Source: Longispora fulva
GTDB taxonomy: Bacteria; Actinomycetota; Actinomycetes; Mycobacteriales; Micromonosporaceae
Direction of reading: 5' to 3'
DNA length: 64,000 nt
Assembly (NCBI RefSeq): GCF_015751905.1
Contig: NZ_JADOUF010000001.1
Span: 7,316,001 to 7,380,000 of the forward strand
The notes beneath the pieces were generated by a model. The model did not search any database. It saw only the letters and a program-made list of their open reading frames with translations, and was not told the DNA's origin. Both the position numbers and the translations under genes were made by a program. Positions 31,046-40,079 of this stretch are shown here, piece after piece; the stretch's first letter is position 1; each line of letters opens with the position of its first letter.

Positions 31046-32669
31046 CCCGCCGCGCGTCGAGCCTGTCAGGATCGGCCCCGTTGGGCTGCCGCGCTGGTCG
31101 CTGGGCTGGGACATGCTCGCCTGGTCGGCCCGCTACCTGCTCCAGCCGGACGGGCCCGACGCCGGTCGCCCGTGGCGCTTCACCCCGGAACAGGCCCGTT
31201 TCCTGGTCTGGTTCTACGCGATCGACGAGCGCGGCAAGTTCACGAACCGGTACGCCGTGTATCGCCGCCTCAAGGGCGCCGGGAAAGATCCCCTCGCCTC
31301 GGCAGTGTCCAGCCTGGAATTCGTCGGCCCGTGCCGGTTCGGCGGGTGGCGCGCGGACGGCACTCCGATCGTGGTCCCGCACCCCGCGCCGTGGGTGCAG
31401 ATCGCCGCCGTGTCCCGGGATCAGACCCGTAACACCATGACCCTGTTCGGGCCGATGCTGTCGCGTAAGGCGATCGAAGAGTTCGGCATCGACCTCGGCA
31501 AAGAGATCATCCACAGCCGCCGGGGCGGGCGTATCGAGGCCGTGACCAGCTCGCCCCGCGCGCTGGAAGGTGGCCGCGCGACCCTGGTCATCAAGAACGA
31601 AAACCACCACTGGATCGGGTCGAACTCTGGGCACGAGATGTCCGAGGTCATCGCCCGAAACGCCGCTAAGTCCAGGGACGGGGCGTCCAGGGCGCTCGCC
31701 ATCACCAACGCGCATGAGCCCGGCGAGGACAGCGACGCCGAGCGCGACTACGACGCGTGGTTGTCGATCCAGGCTGGTCGCAGCATCGCCGATGGGCTGT
31801 TGTACGACTCGATCGAGGCGCCGCCCGACACCGACCTCGCCGACCCTGCCTCGCTGCGGGCCGGGCTGATCGCGGCCCGGGGCGACTCGATCTGGTTGGA
31901 CGTCGACCGCCTGGTCGCCGAGATCCAGGACCCGCGCACGCCGCCGAGCATGTCGCGCCGCTTCTACCTCAACCAGGTCGTTTCGGCCCCCGATGGGTGG
32001 TTGACCGCGCCGGAGTGGGACGCGTGCGCCGACCCGGGCCGCGTGGTCGAGGACGGCGAGACGGTCGTCATGTTCTTCGACGGCTCCAAGTCCAACGACG
32101 CGAGCGGCCTGGTCGGCTGCTGCGTGTCGGACGGGCATACGTTCGTCATCGACGCGTGGGAGAAGCCCGCCGGCCCCGCTGGCGAGGGCTGGGAAGTCAA
32201 CCGCGACGCCGTGAATCTGGCCGTGCGTAAGGCTTTCGGCCGCTGGGACGTCGTCGCCTTCTACTGCGACGTGCGCGAGTTCGAGCAGCACGTCGACCTC
32301 TGGCGCGACGAGTACGGCGACCGGCTGCTCATCCAGGCCACCACCGGCCAGCGGGCGCACGCGACCGCCTGGGACATGCGCACCCGAGTGCGGGAGTTCA
32401 CCGCCGCCGCCGAGCGCACCCTCGTCGACCTGGCCGACCGGGCCCTGTCCCACGACGGCGACCCCCGGCTACGCCGGCACGCCCTCAACGCCCGCCGCCG
32501 GCCGAACCGGTACGGGGTGGGGCTGGGCAAGGAATCCCGAAATTCCGACCGCAAGGTCGATCTCATCGTCTGCGCCGTCGGCGCCCGCCAGGCCCGCCGC
32601 GACCTGATCGCTTCCGGGGCGCTGCTCAAGCGCCGCAGCAACCGAACCGGCCGTGTCTGGTCGTTCTGA
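31014..32669 (+). CDS. Terminase large subunit
   Basis: 551 residues from ATG 31014 (TTG 31011 adjacent). The ATPase P-loop is the actinophage variant RRLKGAGKDPLASAV; the Walker B equivalent is VIKNENHHW. The nuclease domain has acidic residues in VMFFDGSKSNDASGLVG, YCDVREFEQHV and DRKVDLIVCAVGA. Powers DNA packaging and cuts the concatemer. It overlaps terS by 32 bases. Confidence 0.93.
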   Translation: MSTAVHSAPADPPRVEPVRIGPVGLPRWSLGWDMLAWSARYLLQPDGPDAGRPWRFTPEQARFLVWFYAIDERGKFTNRYAVYRRLKGAGKDPLASAVSSLEFVGPCRFGGWRADGTPIVVPHPAPWVQIAAVSRDQTRNTMTLFGPMLSRKAIEEFGIDLGKEIIHSRRGGRIEAVTSSPRALEGGRATLVIKNENHHWIGSNSGHEMSEVIARNAAKSRDGASRALAITNAHEPGEDSDAERDYDAWLSIQAGRSIADGLLYDSIEAPPDTDLADPASLRAGLIAARGDSIWLDVDRLVAEIQDPRTPPSMSRRFYLNQVVSAPDGWLTAPEWDACADPGRVVEDGETVVMFFDGSKSNDASGLVGCCVSDGHTFVIDAWEKPAGPAGEGWEVNRDAVNLAVRKAFGRWDVVAFYCDVREFEQHVDLWRDEYGDRLLIQATTGQRAHATAWDMRTRVREFTAAAERTLVDLADRALSHDGDPRLRRHALNARRRPNRYGVGLGKESRNSDRKVDLIVCAVGARQARRDLIASGALLKRRSNRTGRVWSF

Positions 32670-32684
32670 CCCGAGGGGGTGACT

Positions 32685-34073
32685 GTGCCCCTGGTCCCCG
32701 CCCTCGACCCGGCCGCAGTAGTCGAGCTGGCCGCCGAGCTGCTGCCGCGGTTTCGCACCGAGCGCCAGCGCCTCGACCGGATCGACAAGTACATGCGCGG
32801 CCAGCACGCCGGCCCGTACACGCCCAAGTCTGCGTCGAAGGAGTACAAGCTACTCGCCGAGCGCGCCCGGACGAACCTGCTCCCGCTGGTCGTGTCGGGC
32901 GTGGCTCAGGCGTTGTACGTGTCGAACTTCCAGCGCAGCGACGGCACCCCGGGCCGGGGCTGGGCGCACTGGCAGGCCAACCGCATGGACGCGCGACAGA
33001 CCGCGATCCACCGGGCGGCGCTGACCTACGGCACGGCCTACGTCCTGGTGCTGCCGGGCGTCGACCCGCTGACCAAGGTGTCGATGCCCGTCATCCGGGG
33101 CGTGTCCCCGCGCCGCATGATCGCCGCGTGGGACGACCCGGCCGACGACGACTGGCCGCGCTACGTGCTGCGCGTCGACCCCGCCCCGGGCGGCGGGTGG
33201 GCGCTGCGCCTGTACGACGCCACCCACGTCTACTACCTCAGCGCCGACCGGGGCGACGGCATCACGTTCGTGCGGGCCGAGTGGCACGGCGCGGGCGTGT
33301 GCCCCGTGATCGCGTTCCGGGCGCTGCCGGACCTTGAGGGCAGGGTGCTCGGCGAGGTCGAGCCGCTGATCGACTCTCAGGACCGGCTGAATCAAACCAT
33401 CTTCGACCTGTTGGTTAGCCAGTCGTTCGGGTCGTTCGCCATCCGTTACGTGACCGGCATGGCCCCCGAGGTCGACGCGGACGGCAAGCCCCGGCCCCTG
33501 GCCGTGGACGCCCGCCGCCTGCTGATGGCAGCCGACCCCGACACCCGGTTCGGGCAGCTCGACGGCGCGAACCTCTCGCCCCTGCTGGAGTCGGCGGACG
33601 CGTCGATGCGGCACATGGCCGTCATCTCCCAGACCCCCGCCTCAGACCTGCTCGGCCAGCTCGCCAACCTCAGCGCCGAGGCGCTCGCCGCAGCGCGCGA
33701 CGGCCAGACGCGTAAGCGCACCGAGTACGAGACCGGGTTCGGCGAGAACTGGGAACAGGTGCTACAGCTCGCCTCCGCCGTCGCGGGCGACGAGGAGGGC
33801 GCGCGCGAAACGGCGGCCGAGGTCCGTTGGCGCGATATGGAGGCCCGTTCCCTGTCGCAGATTGTCGACGCGCTCGGCAAGGCCGCGACGATGCTCGGCA
33901 TTCCGCCGGAGGCTCTCTGGTCGCGGATTCCGGGCGTGACTCAGACCGAGGTCAACGAGTGGAAGGCGCTGCGCCGCGACTCCGACCCCCTCGCTGCCCT
34001 GGCCGACACCCTCGACCGGCAGGCCCGGCCGACCGGAACGGCGGGGGCACACGATGGCGGCGAGGCTGGCTGA
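32685..34073 (+). CDS. Portal protein (SPP1 gp6-like)
   Basis: 462 residues. RIDKYMRGQHAGPYTPKSAS, LLPLVVSGVAQALYVSNFQR, and EVEPLIDSQDRLNQTIFDLL followed by SQSFGSFAIRYVTG are characteristic of the SPP1-type portal family. Forms the ring at the capsid vertex. GAGGGGG at 32673-32679 favours GTG 32685; a GTG at 32679 overlaps that site. It overlaps the MuF-like gene by 20 bases. Confidence 0.9.
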   Translation: MPLVPALDPAAVVELAAELLPRFRTERQRLDRIDKYMRGQHAGPYTPKSASKEYKLLAERARTNLLPLVVSGVAQALYVSNFQRSDGTPGRGWAHWQANRMDARQTAIHRAALTYGTAYVLVLPGVDPLTKVSMPVIRGVSPRRMIAAWDDPADDDWPRYVLRVDPAPGGGWALRLYDATHVYYLSADRGDGITFVRAEWHGAGVCPVIAFRALPDLEGRVLGEVEPLIDSQDRLNQTIFDLLVSQSFGSFAIRYVTGMAPEVDADGKPRPLAVDARRLLMAADPDTRFGQLDGANLSPLLESADASMRHMAVISQTPASDLLGQLANLSAEALAAARDGQTRKRTEYETGFGENWEQVLQLASAVAGDEEGARETAAEVRWRDMEARSLSQIVDALGKAATMLGIPPEALWSRIPGVTQTEVNEWKALRRDSDPLAALADTLDRQARPTGTAGAHDGGEAG

Positions 34074-35685
34074 CCGTACCGCGCTCACCGAGCAGCACCG
34101 CCGCGCCCAGCTCGGCGTGCGTGCTCGGTTCGCCGCCGAGTTCCTCGACCTGTGGCCGGTGCTCGACCCGTTCCGGATCGCCGCGACCGCGCCGCGCTGG
34201 CTGCGCCTCGCGGTTCCGCTCGTGCACACCCACCGCGCCCGCTCGGCCGAGCTGTCGACGCGCTACGTCGGCGAGTACCGGCGCCTCGCACTACCCCGGG
34301 CGCTCGGTCCCGCCCCAGTTCCGGCCCCGGTTCCGGTGAGTTCCGACGCTGTTCGGACCTCGCTTCTCGTCACCGGCCCGGCCACGATCCGCCGCCGGAC
34401 CCGTGACGGGCTGACGGTGGCCGAGGCCGCGCGGGTCGCCTCCGTTCGCGCGGTCGGCGCGGCGTCGCGGCACGTGCTCGACGGCGGGCGCGACCTGGTG
34501 CGCGAGACGGTCAAGGCCGACCGGCTGGCGCTGGGCTGGGCGCGTGTCTCTGACGGCTCACCCTGCGCGTTCTGCGCGATGCTGCTGAGTCGCGGCCCGG
34601 TGTACAAGTCGGCGCACGGGGCCACCGTTGCCGAGGACGGCGAGGCGTACCACGACGGGTGCGCCTGCCAGGTGGTGCCGGTCTACTCCCTCGACGACCC
34701 CTGGCCCGGCAACGGGCGGGAGTACGAGAAGCTCTGGCAGGACGTCGCCGCAGGCTCGCGCGACCCGCTGAACGCGTTCCGCCAGGCCCTCAAGGACCGC
34801 AACACCGCCGGGCCCGCGCCGGAACCGGGCGAGCAGCTGGTCGACGCAACCGCGCCGGAACCCGACCGGGAACCCGCCGACACCGAGCCGGACGCGCCCG
34901 CAACCGGTCAGCTCGACGACGCCGCCCTCACGGAACTCGACGACGACGCGCTCGCCGACGAGTTCGCCCGGTGGAGCTCGACGGCGGAACCCGACGAGGC
35001 GTACCTCGAACGCGTCCTCACCGAGATGGACCGCCGCGAGGCCGACCCGGAACCCGACCCGGACCCGCTCGACGGCGTGCCCCTCGACGAGCTGCTCGAC
35101 TCCGAACTCGTCGACCTGTACGACGAACACGCGGGCAACCCGGCCGTGGTCGCCCGGATCGAGGCCGAACTCGCCCACCGCGACGCCGACCGCGAGGCCG
35201 GCGACCCGTGGCTCGACTACGACCACCACGACCCCGAGCAGCACCTCGACGCGCTGCTCGCCAAGGGCTGGGACTACAAGGACGCCTACGCCGAGGCGTA
35301 CAACCTCGACCCGGCCGACCTCGACCGCCAGGAACGCGCCGCCGCCGTCGACGCCCAGCGCATCACGGGCGAGACCCGCGAGCAGACCGTACGGCGGCTG
35401 TACGACGAGTGGGTCGCGCTCCAGTACATCGAGGCCGAGAACCACACCCGGGGGCACCTGCTGTCCCGCGCGGGCGAGGCCGCCGGCATCGACCCCCTGT
35501 CGCTGTTCTCGGGCACCACCGCCAGGGCCCGGAAGTACGCTTCCGAGGACCTGCAACGCTTCTGGGCCGAGCAGGCGCCCCGGCAGACGCTCACGGAGTT
35601 TCGGGCCGCGCTGCTCAACCGTGACGCCGATGTCGTCGCCGCCGCCCGGACCCGGATGCAGGGCAACGGAAGGGACTTCCTGTGA
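34054..35685 (+). CDS. MuF-like minor capsid protein (VG15-type) with acidic repeats
   Basis: 543 residues. The N-terminal half is the phage MuF/VG15 head protein: LGWARVSDGSPCAFCAMLLS, RGPVYKSAHGATV and DGCACQVVPVY carry its conserved Cys/His. Residues ~265-400 are extremely acidic repeats (LDDAALTELDDDALADEFAR; LDGVPLDELLDSELVDLYDE), then a C-terminal domain that is not recognised. The acidic part may act in scaffolding or as ejected cargo, which is inference. Confidence 0.8.
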   Translation: MAARLADRTALTEQHRRAQLGVRARFAAEFLDLWPVLDPFRIAATAPRWLRLAVPLVHTHRARSAELSTRYVGEYRRLALPRALGPAPVPAPVPVSSDAVRTSLLVTGPATIRRRTRDGLTVAEAARVASVRAVGAASRHVLDGGRDLVRETVKADRLALGWARVSDGSPCAFCAMLLSRGPVYKSAHGATVAEDGEAYHDGCACQVVPVYSLDDPWPGNGREYEKLWQDVAAGSRDPLNAFRQALKDRNTAGPAPEPGEQLVDATAPEPDREPADTEPDAPATGQLDDAALTELDDDALADEFARWSSTAEPDEAYLERVLTEMDRREADPEPDPDPLDGVPLDELLDSELVDLYDEHAGNPAVVARIEAELAHRDADREAGDPWLDYDHHDPEQHLDALLAKGWDYKDAYAEAYNLDPADLDRQERAAAVDAQRITGETREQTVRRLYDEWVALQYIEAENHTRGHLLSRAGEAAGIDPLSLFSGTTARARKYASEDLQRFWAEQAPRQTLTEFRAALLNRDADVVAAARTRMQGNGRDFL

Positions 35686-35900
35686 CCAGCCCCGAACCGG
35701 CCCCGTCCGGCCCGACGCGCGTCGAGCTGCTCGCCGCCCTGCGCGCCGGCCGTTTCGCGGGGCGTCGGGGGCTGGGCCTGAACAAGTGCCCGTACAACCC
35801 GGCTGGCGACGGGCGCGACCGCATCGTCGCCCGCCGCTGGGTCGGCGCCTACCTCGCCGAGCATCCCCACGACCCGGGCGTCGTCGACTACGACGCCTGA
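35682..35900 (+). CDS. Rmf/CrpP-fold small protein
   Basis: 72 residues. GRFAGRRGLGLNKCPYNPAG, then RIVARRWVGAYLAEH, follow the Rmf/CrpP pattern (basic Ala/Gly helix, N-P/C-P-Y turn, Trp-x-Gly helix), seen in ribosome modulation factor and in many phage proteins of unknown role. It overlaps the preceding stop by GTGA and ends before a terminator. Confidence 0.55.
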   Translation: MTSPEPAPSGPTRVELLAALRAGRFAGRRGLGLNKCPYNPAGDGRDRIVARRWVGAYLAEHPHDPGVVDYDA

Positions 35901-35915
35901 CCCCAGCGCCACCAG

Positions 35916-35948
35916 CCCCCGGAGCCCCAGCGGCCCGGGGGTTTCTTT
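35916..35948 (+). terminator. Intrinsic terminator before the capsid genes
   Basis: CCCCCGG (35916-35922) pairs with CCGGGGG (35935-35941), followed by TTTCTTT. The whole block is similar to 27509-27540. Confidence 0.8.
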
Positions 35949-35980
35949 ATGCCCACACACAGCCCCAGGAGGGCAACACC

Positions 35981-36475
35981 GTGTCTGATGACCCGACCGG
36001 CCAGGAGCCGACCAGCACCCCCACCGACCCGGCGCCGACCGGCACCGCGCCGCCGTGGGAGCGCGACGGTACCCCGTTCGACGCCGACCGCGCCTGGTCG
36101 CTGATCGAGGGACTCCGCACCGACCTCGCCAAGGCCAAGGCCACCCCGCCACCGGCCGCGCAGCCCGCCCCGGCCGCCGCGCCGGACCCCTCCGGAGAGG
36201 TCGCCGAGCTGCGCGCCGAGCTGCTCCGCGAGCGCCTCGCCCGCCGGCACGGACTCGACGACGACCTCGCCGCGCTGCTCGGTTCGGGCACCGAGGCCGA
36301 GATCTCCGCCCGCGCGGAGCTGCTCGCTGCGCGCCTCGCCGGGGCGACCCCCACCGCGCCACCGGTCGCCCGCCGCCCGGTCGCCGCCCTGCACGCCGGG
36401 GCCGACCCGACCGCGCCGCCGGAGGAGACCGACCCGGCCAAGCTCGCCGGCCAGGTCCGCCGGTCGCGTTTCTAA
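35981..36475 (+). CDS. Capsid scaffolding protein
   Basis: 164 residues. A disordered Pro/Thr-rich N-terminus, helices around RAWSLIEGLRTDLAKAKA, VAELRAELLRERLARRHGLD and ARAELLAARLAG, and a charged tail fit phage scaffold proteins, as does the position directly before the coat gene. AGGAGGG precedes GTG 35981. Confidence 0.75.
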   Translation: MSDDPTGQEPTSTPTDPAPTGTAPPWERDGTPFDADRAWSLIEGLRTDLAKAKATPPPAAQPAPAAAPDPSGEVAELRAELLRERLARRHGLDDDLAALLGSGTEAEISARAELLAARLAGATPTAPPVARRPVAALHAGADPTAPPEETDPAKLAGQVRRSRF

Positions 36476-36550
36476 CCCCCGCTTTCCCGTTCGGCCCCAC
36501 CGCCACGGCGGCCGACCGGCCACCCCTCGACCCTCTGGAGGTACCCCGCC

Positions 36551-37459
36551 GTGGCTCACACCTTCCTCAAGCCCTCCGTCATCGCCAAGACTGCGTTGGG
36601 CCTGCTTCAGCGTGAGATCGTGCTGCCCGCGCTCGTGTGGCGTGACGCCGCGCCCGACTTCACGGGCGCGTTCAACGACACGGTGTCGCTGCGCGTTCCG
36701 GCGCGTGCCAAGGCCCGCCGGCTGGCGCTGCGCGACCGGACCAACCCGATCGTCACTGACGACCTGACCGAGACCAAGGTCGACGTCAGCCTCGACACGC
36801 ACGTCTACCACGCCGCGAGCGTCACCGATGAAGAGCTGTCCCTCGACATCAGCTCGTTCGGCGAGCAGATCCTCGCCCCCCAGGTGCGCGCCATCGCCGA
36901 GGACATCGAGGATCAGGTCGCCGCCGAGATGACCGGCGCCACCTACGCGACGTCCCTGGTGCTCGACGCGAACAAGCCCGAGAACACGCTCGTGGACGCC
37001 CGCGCCGCGCTGAACAAGCAGAACGTGCCCATGTCCGAGCGGTTCGTCGTGGTCGGCACCGACATGGAGTCGCTGTTCCTCAAGGCCGACGCCCTCAAGC
37101 GCGTCAACGAGTCTGGCTCTGACTCGGTGCTCACCGAGGCCAAGCTCGGACGCCTGCGAGGCTTCGACATCTACGTGTCCAACGCGCTCCCGGCGGGCGT
37201 CGGGTTCGCCTTCCACCGCTCCGCCTACGTGCTGTCGATGCGCGCCCCGGCCGTCCCCGACGGTGCCACCTTCGGACAGTCGGAGTCCTACGCGTCGATG
37301 GCGATGCGCTGGCTCCGCGACTACGACGCCGCGTACCTGCGCGACCGCTCCGTCGTGTCCGTGTTCACCGGTACCAACGTGGTCGCCGACGGGCCGGACG
37401 GCCCCGACGCCGGCACGGCGCCCGACTTCGTGCGCGCGGTCAAGCTCACGCTTGTGTAG
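36551..37459 (+). CDS. Major capsid protein (P22 coat-like)
   Basis: 302 residues. LQREIVLPALVWRDAAPDFT, VSLRVPARAKARRL, VTDEELSLDISSFGEQILAP and VVVGTDMESLFLKADALKRV are typical of the P22-coat-type HK97-fold family in actinophages. Shine-Dalgarno TGGAGG precedes GTG 36551. Confidence 0.88.
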   Translation: MAHTFLKPSVIAKTALGLLQREIVLPALVWRDAAPDFTGAFNDTVSLRVPARAKARRLALRDRTNPIVTDDLTETKVDVSLDTHVYHAASVTDEELSLDISSFGEQILAPQVRAIAEDIEDQVAAEMTGATYATSLVLDANKPENTLVDARAALNKQNVPMSERFVVVGTDMESLFLKADALKRVNESGSDSVLTEAKLGRLRGFDIYVSNALPAGVGFAFHRSAYVLSMRAPAVPDGATFGQSESYASMAMRWLRDYDAAYLRDRSVVSVFTGTNVVADGPDGPDAGTAPDFVRAVKLTLV

Positions 37460-37470
37460 GGGGCGCCCTG

Positions 37471-37938
37471 ATGCTGCCCCCGCTCGCCGAGCTGCCCGCC
37501 GTCGAGGCCCGCCTCGCCCGCACCCTGACCGGCCCGCAGCGCGCCCGCGCCCTGGCGCTGCTCGACGACGTGTCCGCCGAGATCCGCCACACCACCGGCC
37601 GCGCGTGGGTCGGCCCCGGCGGGGGACTCGACCCGGCGCGGCCCGACGTGCTGGGGGTGGTCGCCGCCGCCGCGACCGTCCGCGCGCTGACCAACCCCCA
37701 GGGGCTCAGCGCCGAGACGGTCGGGGAGTACTCCCGCCGGTTCGCCCGCGACGAGCCGGGCGGCGGGGTGTATCTCACCGAACCTGAGCGGCGCATGCTG
37801 CTCGCCGCCGTCAACGTCACGGGTTCGCTCGTGTCCGTGCCGACCGTCCGCGACGTGGACGTGTCCGACTCGACCCTGTGGAAGGGCGACGGGTACGGCG
37901 GCGACCTGCTGGCGTGGGAGAGCTGGGCCGACTGGTGA
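37471..37938 (+). CDS. Head-tail connector (gp6/adaptor type)
   Basis: 155 residues, mostly helical at the N-terminus (ALALLDDVSAEIRHTTGRAW; GVVAAAATVRALTNPQGLS) with a small beta C-terminus, in the slot after the capsid gene where adaptor proteins are encoded. Overlaps the next gene by GTGA. Confidence 0.75.
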   Translation: MLPPLAELPAVEARLARTLTGPQRARALALLDDVSAEIRHTTGRAWVGPGGGLDPARPDVLGVVAAAATVRALTNPQGLSAETVGEYSRRFARDEPGGGVYLTEPERRMLLAAVNVTGSLVSVPTVRDVDVSDSTLWKGDGYGGDLLAWESWADW

Positions 37939-38255
37939 TCCTCCCGCACACCCTCACCGTCCATTACTCCGAGGCGTCGCTCGACCCGGACGGCAACCCG
38001 GTCCGCCGGCCCGGCCCGGTCGGGGTCGACGTGGCCGCGTTCGTGCAGCCGCACCGCACCCGCGAGGCCGGCGACGGGCCAGGCAGCGACGAGCAGCTCG
38101 TCGCCTACCTCGACGGCGACGCCGCCCAGCTCGACGCGTGGTCGGCCGCGGTTTCTGATGGCGTCCGGTTCGAGCTGCTCGGCCCGGCCCAACGCCACGG
38201 CTCACCTGACCAGACCGTCGCCTACTGGCGGGTGATCCTGCGCCGAGCGAGGTGA
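37935..38255 (+). CDS. Head-tail joining/stopper protein
   Basis: 106 residues, beta-rich (HTLTVHYSEASLDPDGN; YWRVILRRAR). Size and order after the adaptor fit the head-closure stopper; assigned chiefly from position. Confidence 0.6.
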   Translation: MILPHTLTVHYSEASLDPDGNPVRRPGPVGVDVAAFVQPHRTREAGDGPGSDEQLVAYLDGDAAQLDAWSAAVSDGVRFELLGPAQRHGSPDQTVAYWRVILRRAR

Positions 38256-38259
38256 CCTG

Positions 38260-38565
38260 ATGCCCCAGCCCCGCAAGGGCATCGAGCGCCGCCTCGCCCG
38301 CCTCCCGGTCGTCAAGGCCGAGGTTCGTGCCGTCGCCGAGCAGGTGCTCGCCGCCGCGAAAGCCCGCGCCGCCGAGCACTCCGACGACGGGACGTTCGCC
38401 GAGTCCCTCTACATCGGCAAAGGCAAGACCGACCTACGCGTCGAGTCCGACGACCCCGCCGCGCAATCCAAAGAGTTCGGGCACCTACAGAAGAAGTCCC
38501 GCCGCCCGGTGCCGGGCATGCACGCCCTCGGCGGCGCTGCCGCAGACGTCGCCGGGGGTGCCTGA
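38260..38565 (+). CDS. Neck/tail-completion protein (DUF5403/gp10-like)
   Basis: 101 residues: KAEVRAVAEQVLAAAKARAA is one helix, then VESDDPAAQSKEFGHLQKKS, the pattern in HK97-gp10-like and DUF5403 neck proteins. Overlaps the next gene by TGATG. Confidence 0.65.
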   Translation: MPQPRKGIERRLARLPVVKAEVRAVAEQVLAAAKARAAEHSDDGTFAESLYIGKGKTDLRVESDDPAAQSKEFGHLQKKSRRPVPGMHALGGAAADVAGGA

Positions 38566-38969
38566 TGCTCCCCGACGCCGAGCGCCTCGCCCTCGCGTAC
38601 CTGCGCGCCCGCCCCGCCCTGGCGGGGATTCGCTTCGGTACCGAGCGCCCCGTCGACCTCGCCGAGCGCGTGCCCCTGGTCGTCATCGAGCGCATCGGCG
38701 GCGTCTCCAGCGCGCCGAGCTGGCGCGGCGGGGCCCTGTCCGACCGGCCCGCGATCCACCTACAGGCATGGCACGGCCCGCACCGCGCCCACGCCCGGAC
38801 CCTGCTGCTCGCCGTGCTGCACGAGCTGGCCCTCGCCCGGGGCGTCGTGCTCCCCGAGGGCGTCATCGTCCGCGCCGCCGTGCTCGCCGGCCCCACCGCC
38901 GTGCCCGACCCCGGCGCTCCCGAGCACCTGCACCGGCACACCGCGACCGTGCAGCTCACCACCCGATAA
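38565..38969 (+). CDS. Tail terminator-like protein
   Basis: 134 residues: LALAYLRARPALAGIRFGTE, VPLVVIERIGGVSS, AIHLQAWHGPHRAHARTLLL. This alpha/beta layout and position before the major tail protein fit the tail terminator. Fold-level assignment only. Confidence 0.65.
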   Translation: MLPDAERLALAYLRARPALAGIRFGTERPVDLAERVPLVVIERIGGVSSAPSWRGGALSDRPAIHLQAWHGPHRAHARTLLLAVLHELALARGVVLPEGVIVRAAVLAGPTAVPDPGAPEHLHRHTATVQLTTR

Positions 38970-39019
38970 GCCCCTCACCGCCGCGCCGCCTGGCGCTTCC
39001 CTCGAAGGAGGTCGCGCCG

Positions 39020-39571
39020 ATGGCGCTTTCTGACGACGCCCTGATCATCCCCGGAATCGGCTACGTGTACGACGCACCCGCCGGCACCGCCAAGCCCGCC
39101 AGCCTCACCAACCCCGCCGCTCCGTGGGCCGACACCGGCCACACGTCCGAGGACGGGCTCAAGATCTCCTTTGAGATCAGCAAGACCAAGCGCAAGACGT
39201 GGCGCGCGCGGGCCGGCGTGCGGGTGTCGGTCGACGAGATCTCGCTCAAGCTCGGGTGGACCGCGCTTCAGCTCGACAACGCCTCGCTGTCGATGTACTT
39301 CGGCGGCGGCGACATCAGCGCGCCCGGCGCGTTCGGTGTGCTCAAGTCCCCGGTCCCGGTAGAGCGGGCCCTGTTCATCCGGCTCGTGGACGGTTCGAAG
39401 GAAGCCGACATCTACGTCGCCAAGGTTGCCATCTCCGCCGCCGGAGAGGTCACCGCCAGCCCCGGGGACTTCGCCGGGTTCGAGCTGGAGGCCGAGGTAC
39501 TCGACCACGCCGCCGCCGCGCACCTGATGCAGTGGCTCGCCCCGAACCTCGGCACCCCCGCCGGGGGCTAG
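39020..39571 (+). CDS. Major tail (tube) protein
   Basis: 183 residues. TSEDGLKISFEISKTKRKTW and LALFIRLVDGS-type beta segments (VERALFIRLVDGSKEADIYV) are the usual actinophage tube-protein signature. AAGGAGG at 39005-39011 sets ATG 39020. A strong hairpin follows. Confidence 0.85.
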   Translation: MALSDDALIIPGIGYVYDAPAGTAKPASLTNPAAPWADTGHTSEDGLKISFEISKTKRKTWRARAGVRVSVDEISLKLGWTALQLDNASLSMYFGGGDISAPGAFGVLKSPVPVERALFIRLVDGSKEADIYVAKVAISAAGEVTASPGDFAGFELEAEVLDHAAAAHLMQWLAPNLGTPAGG

Positions 39572-39582
39572 CCACCCAGTCA

Positions 39583-39622
39583 CCCCGGGGCGGACGCCGC
39601 CGCAGACCCGCCCGCCCCGGGG
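39583..39622 (+). terminator. Hairpin after the major tail gene, possible partial terminator
   Basis: CCCCGGGGCGG (39583-39593) is the exact inverse of CCGCCCCGGGG (39612-39622). It may reduce readthrough so that tube protein is made in excess over downstream tail proteins. Confidence 0.65.
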
Positions 39623-39665
39623 CACCCCTTTCGGTCTGCGCACAACTTCATAGGGAAGGTCTGCG

Positions 39666-40079
39666 ATGAACGTTGACGCTCTGGCAGCCGAGGCGACCCG
39701 CGCCCCGGGCGACCCGCTGCTCGTGCGCACCATGCACGGGCGGGTGTGGCGGTTCGGACAGCTCGACATCCGCCCGGCGGCGCTGCGCCGGTATGCGACC
39801 CTGGCCGACCGCCTCGCCGGCCGCGCCGACCACCAGATCGCCGCCACCGAGGCGATCGAGGTCTCAGCGGTCGCCGAAGACATGCTCCGCTCGGCGCTGC
39901 CCACGGCCGACCGCGAGGCGTTCGACACCGCCCCGTTCTCCGGCACCGAGATCGGCGCCATGATCGCCGACTACTTCGGGGCGCTGGGCGTGGGCCCGGG
40001 GGAATCTGTGGCCTCGCGCGCCTCCTCGTCGAGCACGCGGGGCCGGTCGAGGCGGACCTCGCGCCGGTCGCGGCGCTAG
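39666..40079 (+). CDS. Tail assembly chaperone, short form (gpG-like)
   Basis: 137 residues. The N-terminal ~112 residues (FGQLDIRPAALRRYATLADR, AEDMLRSALPTADREAF, EIGAMIADYFGALG) are the chaperone. After the slippery site the zero frame gives a Ser/Arg-only tail, typical of the non-frameshifted product. Confidence 0.85.
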   Translation: MNVDALAAEATRAPGDPLLVRTMHGRVWRFGQLDIRPAALRRYATLADRLAGRADHQIAATEAIEVSAVAEDMLRSALPTADREAFDTAPFSGTEIGAMIADYFGALGVGPGESVASRASSSSTRGRSRRTSRRSRR

